Program-made: the position numbers and the translations under genes | Shown here: in pieces, positions 51,902 through 61,458 of the stretch | Numbering within the stretch: the first letter of the stretch is position 1 | Layout of the letters: every line of letters begins with the position of its first letter | Assembly: GCA_024234575.1 (NCBI GenBank) | Contig: JACKOB010000003.1 | Coordinates: 682,001 to 746,000 of the forward strand | Direction: 5' to 3' | Length of the DNA stretch: 64,000 nucleotides | Source of the DNA: Hahellaceae bacterium | GTDB taxonomy: Bacteria; Pseudomonadota; Gammaproteobacteria; Pseudomonadales; Oleiphilaceae | The notes under the pieces: model-generated | Database searches by the model: none | What the model saw: the letters and a program-made list of their open reading frames with translations, nothing else | What the model was told of the DNA's origin: nothing

Positions 51902-54025
51902 CTAGAACGTATACGATACCTCTCCATAAACACTTCTACCAGCCATCGGGAAGTCACCGGGTATGGATGCAACAGGGCCGGGGCTAGGTTCATAGATTGC
52001 CTCATCAAACAGGTTGCGCACAGACAGCGCGATTTCCAGCGTTTTCCACACTGCTTTTTTGCGTAGGGTTAAATCAACAGTGGTGTAGTCATCAAGAGCG
52101 GTGCGGACATCGCCTGCCACACGCTCTTGCTCGCCGACCCAGTTAACCTGGGTATTTAATTTCCAGGTGGGGATGAACTCCCATTCACTGCGGCCATAAA
52201 CCTGGTGGTTGGGGGCGTCGCCGACGTCTGTGTTGGTGTTGTCATCTTCGGATTTTTGGTAGGCATAATTAGCTAGTAAGCGAAGGCTTTCTATAGGCTT
52301 ATAATCTACTTCTACTTCCGAGCCATAACCCGTTCTCTCGCCAATATTCTGCGCCTGCTTTGTGCCAGCGCCGCTTTCTGCGAAGGTAATATAATCTTCA
52401 ATCTGATAATAGAATAGATTTGCAGTGTATTTCAGGTTGGCGGAAATAGTTTGCGAAAATGCGAATTCGTAGGTATCGATTGTTTCTGGATCAAGCTCAG
52501 GATTACCCAATGAAACGGGATTGCTGGTTATATAAAGTTCTGCGATGGACGGGGCTCGAAAGGCCCTGCCATAAAGCAGTTTGGTTGTTATGTTATCGGT
52601 TGTTGCCCATACCAAAGCAAGTCTTGGATTCGTGGTATTGCCAAAGTCTGAATAATCATCGTAACGAACACCGGCAGTTAGCTGCCAGTTCTCGGCGAGT
52701 TGCCACTCATCTTGTGCAAAAAAGTAAACGCTGGTGCGGTCTTTTTCTGGCAGCCAAACTTCAGCGGTATCGCTAACATTCTCTATGCCTGGACGGGGCG
52801 AAAAGTCTGGATAAAAATTCTTTGTTTCGGTGACCTCATATATATCCCCCCAATACCCACCGGTGCCGACTCTAACCAGATGGCCACTGAAACCCCGATA
52901 GATGGCACTGAAATCGGCACGGGCATTTTCTTCTTTATAGCTGGGGTTGCCTATAAAAGCGTCTGGGTAAGCGCCACCAAAGGCACCATGAGGGAAAATC
53001 CAATTGTTTTCTTCGACTTGCTGAGTATTTTGATAGTAACTGATTCGGCCTTCAATGCCCCAGTTAGGTGTAAGATCTTTTCGGGTATAGGTGTAGTCTG
53101 CATTGATGCGGTCACTAGAATACCGGCCGTTTGGGTCGAGTGACTGTGCTATGCCGGGACCAGTACCAATGTTGGTTCTACCTTGGTAGCCAGCACGAAA
53201 GCGCGAGTTTTTGTAGGTGACATCAAGTCGAGACTCAATCATATCGTTCATTGTATTGACTGGGCCAGGTGCTAAAGAAGCACTGCTCATAAACGCTTGA
53301 TCAAATGAGGTTTGCGTATCTTGATCAATTTTTTCACGCCAGCCATCGGTGGTTTCGTATTCGAAGGTAAAACCAATATCAAACTCACCATAACGGCCAC
53401 CGTGCTCAAGCCAGCCAGCTTGCGTATCAAAGCTACCTGCACGCATACCAGTGACGGTACCGTTGATGTCTTTGCGGGTCTTGGTCACTATATTTATAAC
53501 GCCAGAAAAGGCATCAGCACCATGCATGGCAGAGCCGGGACCACGAATTACCTCAATACGGCTGATTGATTTTACTGGCATTCCTGCCCAGACATTGCTT
53601 CTGTTACCGAGCACTAAACTGGTGATTGGTACGCCGTTGACTAAAACCAGTGTTTGAGCATTATAAGTAGAAGTAATGCCACGGATATTGTATTTAGGGA
53701 AAAAAGCTTGATCCGACCGACCCACATGCAGCCCAGGCACTGTCTCTAAAATTTCGTCGAGATCTGTTGCCCCCATCGCCAGAATATCGGCTTCGGTGAT
53801 GACCGTTGCTACCGCAGCTGCTTTGTCTAGCGGGGTTTCCGTGCCGGTGGCAAGGCTGGTGACACGAATCTGCGCGAGTTGCTCTGGGTCTATCTCCCAC
53901 AGGCTGTCCTCACTACCAAACGTAGTGTCATCGGCTATCAGGTTGCTTGCGCAGAGAGAAATAGTAAGCGCCAGTAAGGAGCGCTCAATCGGCCTTGATC
54001 TTTGCGCTGCAATTGCCTTGCCCAT
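51902..54025 (-). CDS. TonB-dependent outer-membrane receptor
   Basis: A 707-residue receptor with a signal peptide (MGKAIAAQRSRPIERSLLALTISLCASNLIA), an N-terminal plug domain (AAAVATVITEADILAMGATDLDEILETVPGLHVGR, YNIRGI, IEVIRGPGSAMHGADAFSGVINIVTK) and a 22-strand barrel ending in the outer-membrane signature GEVSYTF. The start is ATG 54025 with AGGG upstream; the longer frame is non-homologous. It lacks an N-terminal signalling (STN) domain, so it is a transporter or passive sensor, not a sigma-factor transducer. Receptors of this kind often neighbour YfiR-like (DUF4154) genes and kinases in marine gammaproteobacteria, and a YfiR-like gene lies at 60375-60908. The ligand is unknown. Confidence 0.92.
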   Translation of the reverse strand: MGKAIAAQRSRPIERSLLALTISLCASNLIADDTTFGSEDSLWEIDPEQLAQIRVTSLATGTETPLDKAAAVATVITEADILAMGATDLDEILETVPGLHVGRSDQAFFPKYNIRGITSTYNAQTLVLVNGVPITSLVLGNRSNVWAGMPVKSISRIEVIRGPGSAMHGADAFSGVINIVTKTRKDINGTVTGMRAGSFDTQAGWLEHGGRYGEFDIGFTFEYETTDGWREKIDQDTQTSFDQAFMSSASLAPGPVNTMNDMIESRLDVTYKNSRFRAGYQGRTNIGTGPGIAQSLDPNGRYSSDRINADYTYTRKDLTPNWGIEGRISYYQNTQQVEENNWIFPHGAFGGAYPDAFIGNPSYKEENARADFSAIYRGFSGHLVRVGTGGYWGDIYEVTETKNFYPDFSPRPGIENVSDTAEVWLPEKDRTSVYFFAQDEWQLAENWQLTAGVRYDDYSDFGNTTNPRLALVWATTDNITTKLLYGRAFRAPSIAELYITSNPVSLGNPELDPETIDTYEFAFSQTISANLKYTANLFYYQIEDYITFAESGAGTKQAQNIGERTGYGSEVEVDYKPIESLRLLANYAYQKSEDDNTNTDVGDAPNHQVYGRSEWEFIPTWKLNTQVNWVGEQERVAGDVRTALDDYTTVDLTLRKKAVWKTLEIALSVRNLFDEAIYEPSPGPVASIPGDFPMAGRSVYGEVSYTF

Positions 54026-54363
54026 GTTAGATTTGCCCTCTAAACCAGCATCAGGAATGATCAACTTGATTGTGCTTGCCGGTAAGGTATTCCTGATTTT
54101 TGTTTTTATTTGTCTGTTTAGTGTAATAGAAGTTGCTGATAGTGCCACTTCGCTGAAGCGGTGAGCGCTCTGCTGATCACCGAACGAGCTTGATTGTCAG
54201 GTATGTAGGTTGTGGTTACGCACCATACAGGGGCTTTTTTAGGGGGCAATGGCATTTAAAAAACTATAGCGCTTTATTCTGCGAATGGGGTTCGCACCCA
54301 GCTCTTTTTAAGGCTACACTAAGGGCACTAACGAGCCGAATTTCTCAAGCAAGAATTCACCTT

Positions 54364-56379
54364 ATGGTTACTGAAAAACTTAGCCCTCTTCGTGTGCTTT
54401 TTATTGATGATTCTCACGATGATGTATTTTTAATACTTAAAGAATTGCAGCGTGGCGGCTACGCAGTGTTGCATCATCGGGTTGATTGCGCCGCCGGACT
54501 GCGTCGTACGCTCGAACATGAATCATGGGATATTATTATCACCGACTACTTCATGCCGGGCTTTTCGGTAGAAGAGGCGTTGGAGATCTATCACGACTAT
54601 GCGGTAGATTTGCCGGTTATTTTAATGTCTGGTGCGTTGGGCGAAGAAAACGCGGTGGCAGTGATGAAAGCCGGTGTGCATGACTTCGTGATGAAAGACC
54701 AAATGGCGCGGCTGGTGCCGGTAGTAAAACGAGAGCTCGAAGAAGCCAGCATACGAGAAGCAAAACGCAAAGCAGAGCAGGCCAATGTTGCCAAGAGCCT
54801 GTTTTTGGCCAATATGAGCCACGAAATACGTACCCCCATGAGCGGCGTAATCGGCATGGCGGCCTTGCTTGCAGAAACCTCTTTAACCCCAGAGCAGCGT
54901 GAGTATGTCACGGCGATACAATCGTCCGGTGATGCGCTTCTGGGTATCGTCAACGATATTCTTGATATCTCAAAGATAGAAGCAGGCAAGCTCGAACTTG
55001 ATCCGGTAACTTTCGATCTGCGAGAACTTGTCGCCGAAACGATCGATGTCCTTAATATCAAGGCACTGAATAAAGAAGTGCCTCTGTTTTACCGAATCGA
55101 CCACGATATACCTTCGATGCTGGTGGGTGACCCTATTCGTATTCGCCAGGTCTTGATGAATCTCCTATCAAATGCCATCAAGTTTACCTCAAGCGGTCAT
55201 ATCCAGCTGGCCGTGCATTTGCGACAAGCCAATCAGCAGGAAGTCAGCCTGCAGTTTAGTATCAGTGACACCGGGATTGGTATTGCACAAAACAAGCTGG
55301 CACATATTTTTGACGACTACACCCAAGCGGATCGTTCTACCAGCCGCGAGTACGGCGGCACCGGCTTGGGGTTGAGTATTTGCATGCGCCTGGCCAAACT
55401 GATGGGCGGCACGGTATCGCTGGAGAGTCGAGAAGGCGAAGGGTCGACCTTTCAGTTTAATGTTGTGCTGAATGTCGCCGAAAGTATCAGCGAGACGGTG
55501 CCCCGCAGGCTCGATGAAAAAGACCGGATTGAAGCCAGTGTGTTGCTCTATCATGAAGAAACATCCAGTGGCACTATATTAGAAAACCTGCTGCACCGGC
55601 GCATAGTTGGTGTTGATTTGGCTTTATCAATCGATGAATTAAAAGCGAAGTTGCAACAAGCTTCCGATGGCACCCCATACGATATTGTCTGCTTTGAAGA
55701 TCTCCAGGCAGCGCAGACGATCAAAGGGCATATTGCCGGGTTGGCTGACCCGGATAGTTGCGCCATTTTATATGTTGCCCCGTTTTCTAATCGGGGGGAT
55801 ATACCCCATTGTGAGCGGGAGATGTTTAACGGGTATTTAAGTCATCCGCTGCATGAATCGGCACTGGATACGGTGCTGGCCGGTCTGTTTGAGCCATCCT
55901 CGGGTAACGCGTACCGGTTGATTACACGTTTTGATCGCAGTGGTCGCACGCGATCTTCCTCGCGGCATTCAGTTGGTAAAGGTCTGAAGGTGTTGCTGGT
56001 CGAAGACAATCAGGTCAATCAAAAAGTTGCTTCCCATATGTTGCAAAAGATGGGGTGTGATGTCTGTAATGTGAATAATGGTCAGGAAGCTATTCAGGCT
56101 TATCAGGAACAGCAGTTTGATCTTATCTTAATGGATTGTGAAATGCCGGTGATGAACGGCTATGATGCGACGGTTGCATTGCGCCAGCTGGATGAAGCTG
56201 CAGAACGGCATTCGCCCATTATTGCCCTGAGTGCCAGCGCCATGGATAGTGACAAGCAGCGTTGCCTTAACGCCGGTATGGATGGTTTTTTAATGAAGCC
56301 AATCGATAAAGAGTCATTGCAGAGCATTATTGAGAATATCCGCAAGCAAGATATCCCCTCATCACAGGCTGTGGGGTAG
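54364..56379 (+). CDS. Hybrid kinase: receiver, HisKA, ATPase, pseudo-receiver, receiver
   Basis: A 671-residue soluble signalling protein. An N-terminal receiver has phospho-acceptor Asp61 (IITDYFM) and resembles the receiver of the REC-GGDEF-EAL proteins ([24 protein letters not shown]). HisKA follows with His153 ([13 protein letters not shown]), then the ATPase part ([27 protein letters not shown]). A second receiver-like domain (about 450-570) lacks a phospho-Asp ([10 protein letters not shown]) and looks degenerate. The C-terminal receiver is intact ([13 protein letters not shown]). Without a membrane segment, input probably arrives as phosphate on the first receiver. ATG 54364 is chosen; upstream codons resemble nothing. 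It faces cassette 2 and could pass its signal to or from those genes. Confidence 0.9.
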   Translation: MVTEKLSPLRVLFIDDSHDDVFLILKELQRGGYAVLHHRVDCAAGLRRTLEHESWDIIITDYFMPGFSVEEALEIYHDYAVDLPVILMSGALGEENAVAVMKAGVHDFVMKDQMARLVPVVKRELEEASIREAKRKAEQANVAKSLFLANMSHEIRTPMSGVIGMAALLAETSLTPEQREYVTAIQSSGDALLGIVNDILDISKIEAGKLELDPVTFDLRELVAETIDVLNIKALNKEVPLFYRIDHDIPSMLVGDPIRIRQVLMNLLSNAIKFTSSGHIQLAVHLRQANQQEVSLQFSISDTGIGIAQNKLAHIFDDYTQADRSTSREYGGTGLGLSICMRLAKLMGGTVSLESREGEGSTFQFNVVLNVAESISETVPRRLDEKDRIEASVLLYHEETSSGTILENLLHRRIVGVDLALSIDELKAKLQQASDGTPYDIVCFEDLQAAQTIKGHIAGLADPDSCAILYVAPFSNRGDIPHCEREMFNGYLSHPLHESALDTVLAGLFEPSSGNAYRLITRFDRSGRTRSSSRHSVGKGLKVLLVEDNQVNQKVASHMLQKMGCDVCNVNNGQEAIQAYQEQQFDLILMDCEMPVMNGYDATVALRQLDEAAERHSPIIALSASAMDSDKQRCLNAGMDGFLMKPIDKESLQSIIENIRKQDIPSSQAVG

Positions 56380-56436
56380 GAATAGCAGGCACACCCCGAT
56401 GACCTCCACAATAGAGTTCATTGCAGCCCGTTATAG

Positions 56437-56457
56437 GGTGTGCCGCGCGCACCTTTT
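56437..56457 (+). terminator. Terminator after the hybrid kinase gene
   Basis: GGTGTGC-CGC-GCGCACC forms a 7-bp stem with one T-G pair and a 3-base loop, followed by TTTT, 58 bases after the stop. It lies in the 134-base gap between convergent genes. Confidence 0.6.
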
Positions 56458-56513
56458 CAAATAACTTATGACCACTGATAACTATCGCTATCGACGCCAA
56501 ATGGCATAGGTGG

Positions 56514-58187
56514 TTATCGTTTGAGCGGGCCGGGTTTGGAGATACCAAATCCCTGGGCGTAATCGATTCCAATGCTTTTGAGCGCCGCTTCTATTTGATC
56601 ATTTTCGACAAATTCGGCGATGGTTTTCAAGCCGGCGGCGTGGCTTACCTGGTTGCAGGCTTCGACAATGCCTCTGTCGATCGGGTCATTGAGAAGGTTG
56701 CGCACAAAGCTGCCATCGATTTTTAAGAAATCTACCGGAATCGTTTTTAAATAAGAAAACGAGCTCATTCCTACGCCAAAATCATCAATGGCAAATTTGA
56801 AGCCTTCATCTCTAATCTCAGCGATGAACTCTACCGCGTTGGTAAGGTTATCAATGGCTGCTGTTTCAGTAATCTCTAAACAAATACGGTCTGGTTTAAT
56901 CTGGTAGGTTTTTAGCAGGTTGCGGATGTCCCCAAAAAACTTTGGATCGCTTAAAGTAATACCCGAAAGATTGATAAAAAACGTTCCCTGATTTTGCCGT
57001 CCCAGTCCGGTTTCGGCGAGATATTTAAAGACATTTTTTACTACCCAACGATCTATTTGCGGCATCAGGTTGTATTTTTCAGCGGCGGGAATAAATACGC
57101 CAGGGGCGATCAGCCCATTGTTATCATTCAGGCGTATTAAAAACTCGCCATATTCGCCATCGTTACCCTCTGATAGTTGCTTCATCTGTTGAAAATAAAG
57201 CGTAAATTTATCGTCCTGCAGAGACTGCTTTATCTTACCAACCCATTGCATTTCATTGCGGCGGTGGTGGTACTCTTCGTTGTCTTCGCTATACCATTGT
57301 AACCCTTCGCGGCCCTTTTCCTTGGCTACGTAGCAAGCAATATCTGCACAGCTAAGCAGTTCGGCAATGGGGCGGGTGTGCTCTTCAATCGCCACCAGGC
57401 CGATGCTGATGCTGATGGTGTAGGGGGTTTGTTGCCAGACAAAGCGAAGATTATAAATTTCTTTTCTAATGCGCTCGGCGAGCTTTTGTGCGGCCTTTTT
57501 ACTGGTGTTTTCCAGCAACAGGCCAAACTCGTCGCCACCCAGTCGCGCCAGGGTGTCTTCTTCGCGGATATGTTGTTGTAAAGCTTTGGTGACTTGTTTG
57601 AGTAGTTCATCGCCGGCGACATGGCCACAGGTGTCGTTAACAATTTTGAACTGGTCCAGGTCAAGATACATCAGAATGTTTGAGCCGCCATCTTTTCTTT
57701 CGGCACATTCACGCAGGCGTCTTTCAAACTCTTGTCGGTTAATCAGGCGGGTAAGCGTGTCATGGTAGGCAAGAAACTGCAGGTCTTGTTCTGCAACCTG
57801 GCGTGCCTTACGGCTTTCTGTGGCGTTAACTTCCCGTTGTATAGCAGGGATAAGTCGCCCTAGGTTGTCTTTCATTACATAGTCTTGCGCCCCCTCCTGC
57901 ATGGCTTCAACGCCAATTTCATCCGCCATGGTTCCGGATACAATAATGACGGGCACATCGGGATAGGTGCTTTTTACGATCTTAATCACGTCGCTGGACG
58001 AGAGCTTGGGCATGTTGTGATCGGATATCACGATATCCCAGCTGCTGGTGAGCGCTGCTCGTAACTGCGTTTCGTTGATGGCGTGACGGGTTTCAGACAG
58101 CAAGCCACTCTGACGAATAGTGCGCATGATTAACAACGCATCATTTTCATCATCGTCGACGATCAGAATATTCACTTTATCAACCAC
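56514..58187 (-). CDS. Response regulator with GGDEF and EAL domains (cassette 2)
   Basis: A 557-residue paralogue of the protein at 12809-14530 with the same domain order. The receiver has phospho-acceptor Asp56 (VISDHNMP). GGDEF is intact at 217-221 with the inhibitory RxxD at 208-211 (REED). The EAL region reads E-F-L in GEFLIRL, with FINLSG, LEITETA, DDFGVG, LKIDGS, AEFVE and YAQGFG all present, so both synthesis and hydrolysis of c-di-GMP are possible. A short linker (about 120-140) joins receiver and GGDEF. It starts 30 bases after the Rcp1-like receiver gene and is the last gene of the cassette. Phosphorylation by the kinase at 58799 is inferred from order and from conservation of the whole set. 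Confidence 0.93.
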   Translation of the reverse strand: MVDKVNILIVDDDENDALLIMRTIRQSGLLSETRHAINETQLRAALTSSWDIVISDHNMPKLSSSDVIKIVKSTYPDVPVIIVSGTMADEIGVEAMQEGAQDYVMKDNLGRLIPAIQREVNATESRKARQVAEQDLQFLAYHDTLTRLINRQEFERRLRECAERKDGGSNILMYLDLDQFKIVNDTCGHVAGDELLKQVTKALQQHIREEDTLARLGGDEFGLLLENTSKKAAQKLAERIRKEIYNLRFVWQQTPYTISISIGLVAIEEHTRPIAELLSCADIACYVAKEKGREGLQWYSEDNEEYHHRRNEMQWVGKIKQSLQDDKFTLYFQQMKQLSEGNDGEYGEFLIRLNDNNGLIAPGVFIPAAEKYNLMPQIDRWVVKNVFKYLAETGLGRQNQGTFFINLSGITLSDPKFFGDIRNLLKTYQIKPDRICLEITETAAIDNLTNAVEFIAEIRDEGFKFAIDDFGVGMSSFSYLKTIPVDFLKIDGSFVRNLLNDPIDRGIVEACNQVSHAAGLKTIAEFVENDQIEAALKSIGIDYAQGFGISKPGPLKR

Positions 58188-58217
58188 GTTCAGGCTCTCG
58201 AATTTTCGCGTACACTA

Positions 58218-58658
58218 TTACCGCTCATTAGGTGTCCGATTCATACCCAGCCAGTATCTGCCAAGTAATCCAATTTCTTCGATAAACTCATCAAAATCGA
58301 CGGGCTTTCTTATATAACTGTTCGCGCCAAGACTATAACCTGCCAGCATGTCTTGCTCTTCATCCGAGGAAGTCAACAATACGATAGGAATTAGTCGGGT
58401 TGTTGCGTGGCTGCGAATACTCTCAAGTACCTGTAAGCCACTAAGCTTTGGCAGGTTGATATCGAGCAGGATAACACGCGGTAACTCCAGCTTGTTGCGT
58501 TCGGCAAACTTACCTTGGGCATAAACGTAATCAAGGGCTTCCTCGCCGTCACGGGCTACGACCACTTTGCTTGGTGTGGCAGCCTTCTTCAGCGCTCTTA
58601 TTGCTAACAGCTCATCGTCTTCGTTGTCTTCGACAAGAAGTATAGTTTCGGCAGTCAT
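58218..58658 (-). CDS. Stand-alone Rcp1-like receiver protein (cassette 2)
   Basis: A 146-residue single receiver, paralogous to 14523-14969: acidic pocket VEDNEDD, phospho-acceptor Asp66 (LLDINLP), switch LLTSSDEE, Lys in RKPVDF and the C-terminal YWLGMNRTP. The matching Asp position and C-terminal tail show recent common origin of the two cassettes. It likely takes phosphate from the kinase encoded 140 bases upstream, acting as a shuttle or sink for the REC-GGDEF-EAL protein. A purine-rich stretch (GGAGATAA) lies just before ATG 58658. Confidence 0.92.
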   Translation of the reverse strand: MTAETILLVEDNEDDELLAIRALKKAATPSKVVVARDGEEALDYVYAQGKFAERNKLELPRVILLDINLPKLSGLQVLESIRSHATTRLIPIVLLTSSDEEQDMLAGYSLGANSYIRKPVDFDEFIEEIGLLGRYWLGMNRTPNER

Positions 58659-58798
58659 AATTTATCTCCGTCTATAAGGAACAAGTGTAGCCCAAATATC
58701 CAGTGTCATTATGTTGTTTTCTTGTAACTGCCGCGGCGGTGCAAATCTTCTTATATGTAAGTATCGAAAATGACTGGTCTGTCATGATCTTTAGGCCG

Positions 58799-60340
58799 TT
58801 AAGCTTCAGCGTTATGGGTGTGACCATAAAACGCATCGCTTTCAATATCTTCCGGCGAACTTTCGTTGAGGGTAAAGTAAAAGCTGGCACCCTCATTGAG
58901 CGTAGATGTGGCCCAGATATGGCCATGATGGCGGTGGATAATACGCGAGACTGTTGCCAGCCCAATACCGGTACCTTCGAACTGATCAGTGGCGTGCAAT
59001 CGCTTGAAAGCACTAAACAGGTCTTTGGCGTAGCGCTTATCGAAACCCGCACCATTATCTTTGACGTAGTAGACTGTTTTTCCTTGTTGTTGATAGCTGC
59101 CTATCTCTATACGAGGCCTGGCTTCATACCCAGTATATTTCCACGCATTGCCAATCAGGTTATCCAGTGCTACTTCGAGCAGTTTGGCATCAGCGTAAAC
59201 CGTCATGACGGGATCTATTTCTACTTCAATGTGTCGATCTGGCTGGCGACTTTTTAGTTCGTCAACAATATTCTGGCAGAGGGTGGAGATATTAATTTTT
59301 ACCGGTACCAGATCTTTCCGGCTCACCCTGGAAAGCTGTAGCAAGGTGTTAATTAAATCTCCCATTTTTTGGCTGGCATCGCGGGTACGTTTCATATAAC
59401 TGTGGGCGACCTGGTCGAGTTCATCACCGTAGTCTTCCAGCAATGCTTTGGTAAAACCGTCAATGGCCCGCAATGGCGACCGCAAATCATGTGACACGGA
59501 GTAACTGAATGCTTCCAGTTCTTTATTGGCCACATCAAGCTCTTTGTTCGAGATGGCGAGATAATTATTTACATCTGCCAGTTCGCGAGTGCGGTCGGCA
59601 ATTTTTTGTTCGAGTAGTTCGGCGTCTTCTTTTATCTTGTCATTCTGGGCTTTTATGGTTGCCAGCATGCTGTTAAAGGCATCCACCAGATCGCCAATTT
59701 CATCGGTACTGTTCTTGCGGGCCTGCAACGAGTAGTCCTGGGTTTTGGATACCTGGCTGGCAGTGTGCTGAAGCTCTAAAAGAGGGGTCGAAATAATCGT
59801 CTGTAAGGCACTGGAAAGGTAGTACACCGCCACACTAATCAGCACAGCCAGGGCAAGCATGGCGATTAAGTAGTCGGTCTGCTGCTGATACAGGTTGTCT
59901 AAAGACACTCGAATGTACAATAACCCCTGGAAGTCGTTATCGACGATTATCGGTTCGGTGCGCACGTAATGCTGTGTATCAAACAAGCTGAGGTTTAATG
60001 CTGGGGCTTTCGGGCAGGGTTGTACGGTTTTGTTCCGCATTAACGATGCCAGCAGCTTGAAATTGGCGTCGTATACACAGCTGGCGATCACATCGCGGTG
60101 CAGCATCAAACCGTCAAGGTTTTCCGTGAGGGTGGCGGTATCACCAAAAGTTATGGCAGCCTGACTTTGGTTTGCGATGATTTTTGAAGTGGTCGTAAAT
60201 TCGCTGACGATGCCTTGTTTTTGGTTGTAAAACTCATAGGCTATAAAAACCGTGGTGAGCACGACTACCGCAAATAATACGGCAGCCATGATCATCAGCG
60301 ATAATTTTTGCCGAATAGGCAAGCCTTTAATACTTAACAA
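58799..60340 (-). CDS. Membrane sensor histidine kinase with CHASE8-like periplasmic domain (cassette 2)
   Basis: A 513-residue paralogue of the kinase at 15110-16645. TM1 is about 13-34, the periplasmic domain about 38-155 (QAAITFGDTATLTENLDGLMLHRDVIASCVYDANFKLLA), TM2 about 157-178, then HAMP, coiled coil and HisKA with His284 (SYSVSHDLRSP). The ATPase part shows DNLIGNAWKYTG, DNGAGFD and FEGTGIGLATV. Cys88 and Cys109 match Cys90 and Cys111 of the first kinase with identical 21-residue spacing. It starts 34 bases after a YfiR-like gene. Because YfiR inhibits the CHASE8 protein YfiN in Pseudomonas, this kinase may be a YfiR target; that is inference from domain type and gene order. Confidence 0.93.
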   Translation of the reverse strand: MLSIKGLPIRQKLSLMIMAAVLFAVVVLTTVFIAYEFYNQKQGIVSEFTTTSKIIANQSQAAITFGDTATLTENLDGLMLHRDVIASCVYDANFKLLASLMRNKTVQPCPKAPALNLSLFDTQHYVRTEPIIVDNDFQGLLYIRVSLDNLYQQQTDYLIAMLALAVLISVAVYYLSSALQTIISTPLLELQHTASQVSKTQDYSLQARKNSTDEIGDLVDAFNSMLATIKAQNDKIKEDAELLEQKIADRTRELADVNNYLAISNKELDVANKELEAFSYSVSHDLRSPLRAIDGFTKALLEDYGDELDQVAHSYMKRTRDASQKMGDLINTLLQLSRVSRKDLVPVKINISTLCQNIVDELKSRQPDRHIEVEIDPVMTVYADAKLLEVALDNLIGNAWKYTGYEARPRIEIGSYQQQGKTVYYVKDNGAGFDKRYAKDLFSAFKRLHATDQFEGTGIGLATVSRIIHRHHGHIWATSTLNEGASFYFTLNESSPEDIESDAFYGHTHNAEA

Positions 60341-60374
60341 AGGTTTGTCCTCATATTACAGCGCGTCCATTTAT

Positions 60375-60908
60375 TCATTGCTTAACCTCGTTTGCCAGTT
60401 TTAAAAGTTTCGAGCTGATATCCAGCCCCACTGCTCGGGCTTTTTCGAGGTTGATATCGAAACGCACAATGTTGCCTAGCTTGATAAAACCAACGCAACC
60501 ACCTAATTCAGTAAAATTTTCAATTTCACTAATGGTAAGAATCGGATATTTTGCCGCTAGGCTGATAATCTCTGGTATGAACTTTTCTTCAGAATGGTTG
60601 ATCAACAGCACGTTACAGGTGCTTATTTGGGATATGTCTGGATAGGTGACGACTATATTTTGTCCACGCACGCTAAGGCTGTTGAATTTTTCGGTAAAGG
60701 TTCCGAAAGGGTTGTCGCCATAGATGCAGAGCTGGAAGTCGGTGTCGCTATCAGTGGCTGGCCAGGTGACAAATTTGACGAAATTGTAGACATAGGCGGC
60801 TTTGATTTCGACTTCTGAGCGTGCCAGTGCTTGGCTGCCAAAGAGCACCATTGCAAGCAACCCAAGCAGCCGTATAGACTTTTTTATAAGGGATGCATCA
60901 TGCGCCAT
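60375..60908 (-). CDS. YfiR-like (DUF4154) periplasmic protein
   Basis: A 177-residue exported protein: signal peptide up to GSQALA, then the family start EVEIKAAYVYNFVKFVTWP, LCIYGDNPFG, a central STCNVLLIN and GGCVGFIKLGNIVRFDINLEKARAVGLDISSKLLKLA at the C-terminus, all characteristic of YfiR/DUF4154. Cysteines are at 61, 98 and 138. The first two correspond in spacing to the Cys71-Cys110 bridge of Pseudomonas YfiR; the third has no partner, whereas Pseudomonas has a second bridge there. YfiR is a redox-sensitive periplasmic inhibitor of YfiN. Here it leads the operon with a CHASE8-like kinase 34 bases downstream, the only gene present in cassette 2 but not in cassette 1. Confidence 0.9.
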   Translation of the reverse strand: MAHDASLIKKSIRLLGLLAMVLFGSQALARSEVEIKAAYVYNFVKFVTWPATDSDTDFQLCIYGDNPFGTFTEKFNSLSVRGQNIVVTYPDISQISTCNVLLINHSEEKFIPEIISLAAKYPILTISEIENFTELGGCVGFIKLGNIVRFDINLEKARAVGLDISSKLLKLANEVKQ

Positions 60909-61069
60909 TAGAGTGGATACGATCGTGTCGTTGGTCTGGAGTACATATTAATCTTCAGAGGTTCCCTAACATATTGAATTTTTTATTTTTAATTAGATTA
61001 GTTGCCGCGATTGGGGCTGTAAAGTTTTCGTCGGCAATTGTGAGGCGTTTTGCAGGCTGGCTCTGCGAA

Positions 61070-61450
61070 TCAAAGCAACATTACTACCACCAAGGCCAAT
61101 AAACCCAGCCAAAAAGCGAGCACCAGGAATATTCCCAGCCAGATTAACTTGCGGGCGTGCGGCACCAGGGTTGATTTTTTCGCTTTGTATTCTTGCCAGA
61201 GCTCATCAGGAATTAATTTGATAACAAGCCAGATACCAAGGGGAACCAGAATTAAATCATCAAGCAACCCCAATACCGGAATAAAATCCGGGATAAGGTC
61301 TATCGGGCTGATGGCATAGGCCACGACGAGAATCGCCAATACTCTTGCCAGCATCGGCGTGCGCCGGTCTTTTATTACCAGATAAAGTCGATAGAGGTTT
61401 TGTGGGGTTTCTTTGGCAGTGTTTTTTAATTGTCTTAATAGATTGCGCAT
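61070..61450 (-). CDS. YkvA/DUF1232-family membrane protein
   Basis: A 126-residue protein with the DUF1232 core: VVAYAISPIDLIPDFIPVLGLLDDLILVPLGI, in which the PIDLIPDFIPVLG motif defines the family, plus a C-terminal hydrophobic helix (GIFLVLAFWLGLLALVVVML). Total topology is two or three membrane helices. The function of the family is unknown. It starts 8 bases after the AlkB-like gene stop, so it is the third gene of a leftward operon with the AmrS-like and AlkB-like genes. No functional link between the three is established. Confidence 0.9.
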   Translation of the reverse strand: MRNLLRQLKNTAKETPQNLYRLYLVIKDRRTPMLARVLAILVVAYAISPIDLIPDFIPVLGLLDDLILVPLGIWLVIKLIPDELWQEYKAKKSTLVPHARKLIWLGIFLVLAFWLGLLALVVVMLL

Positions 61451-61458
61451 TACCGGCC

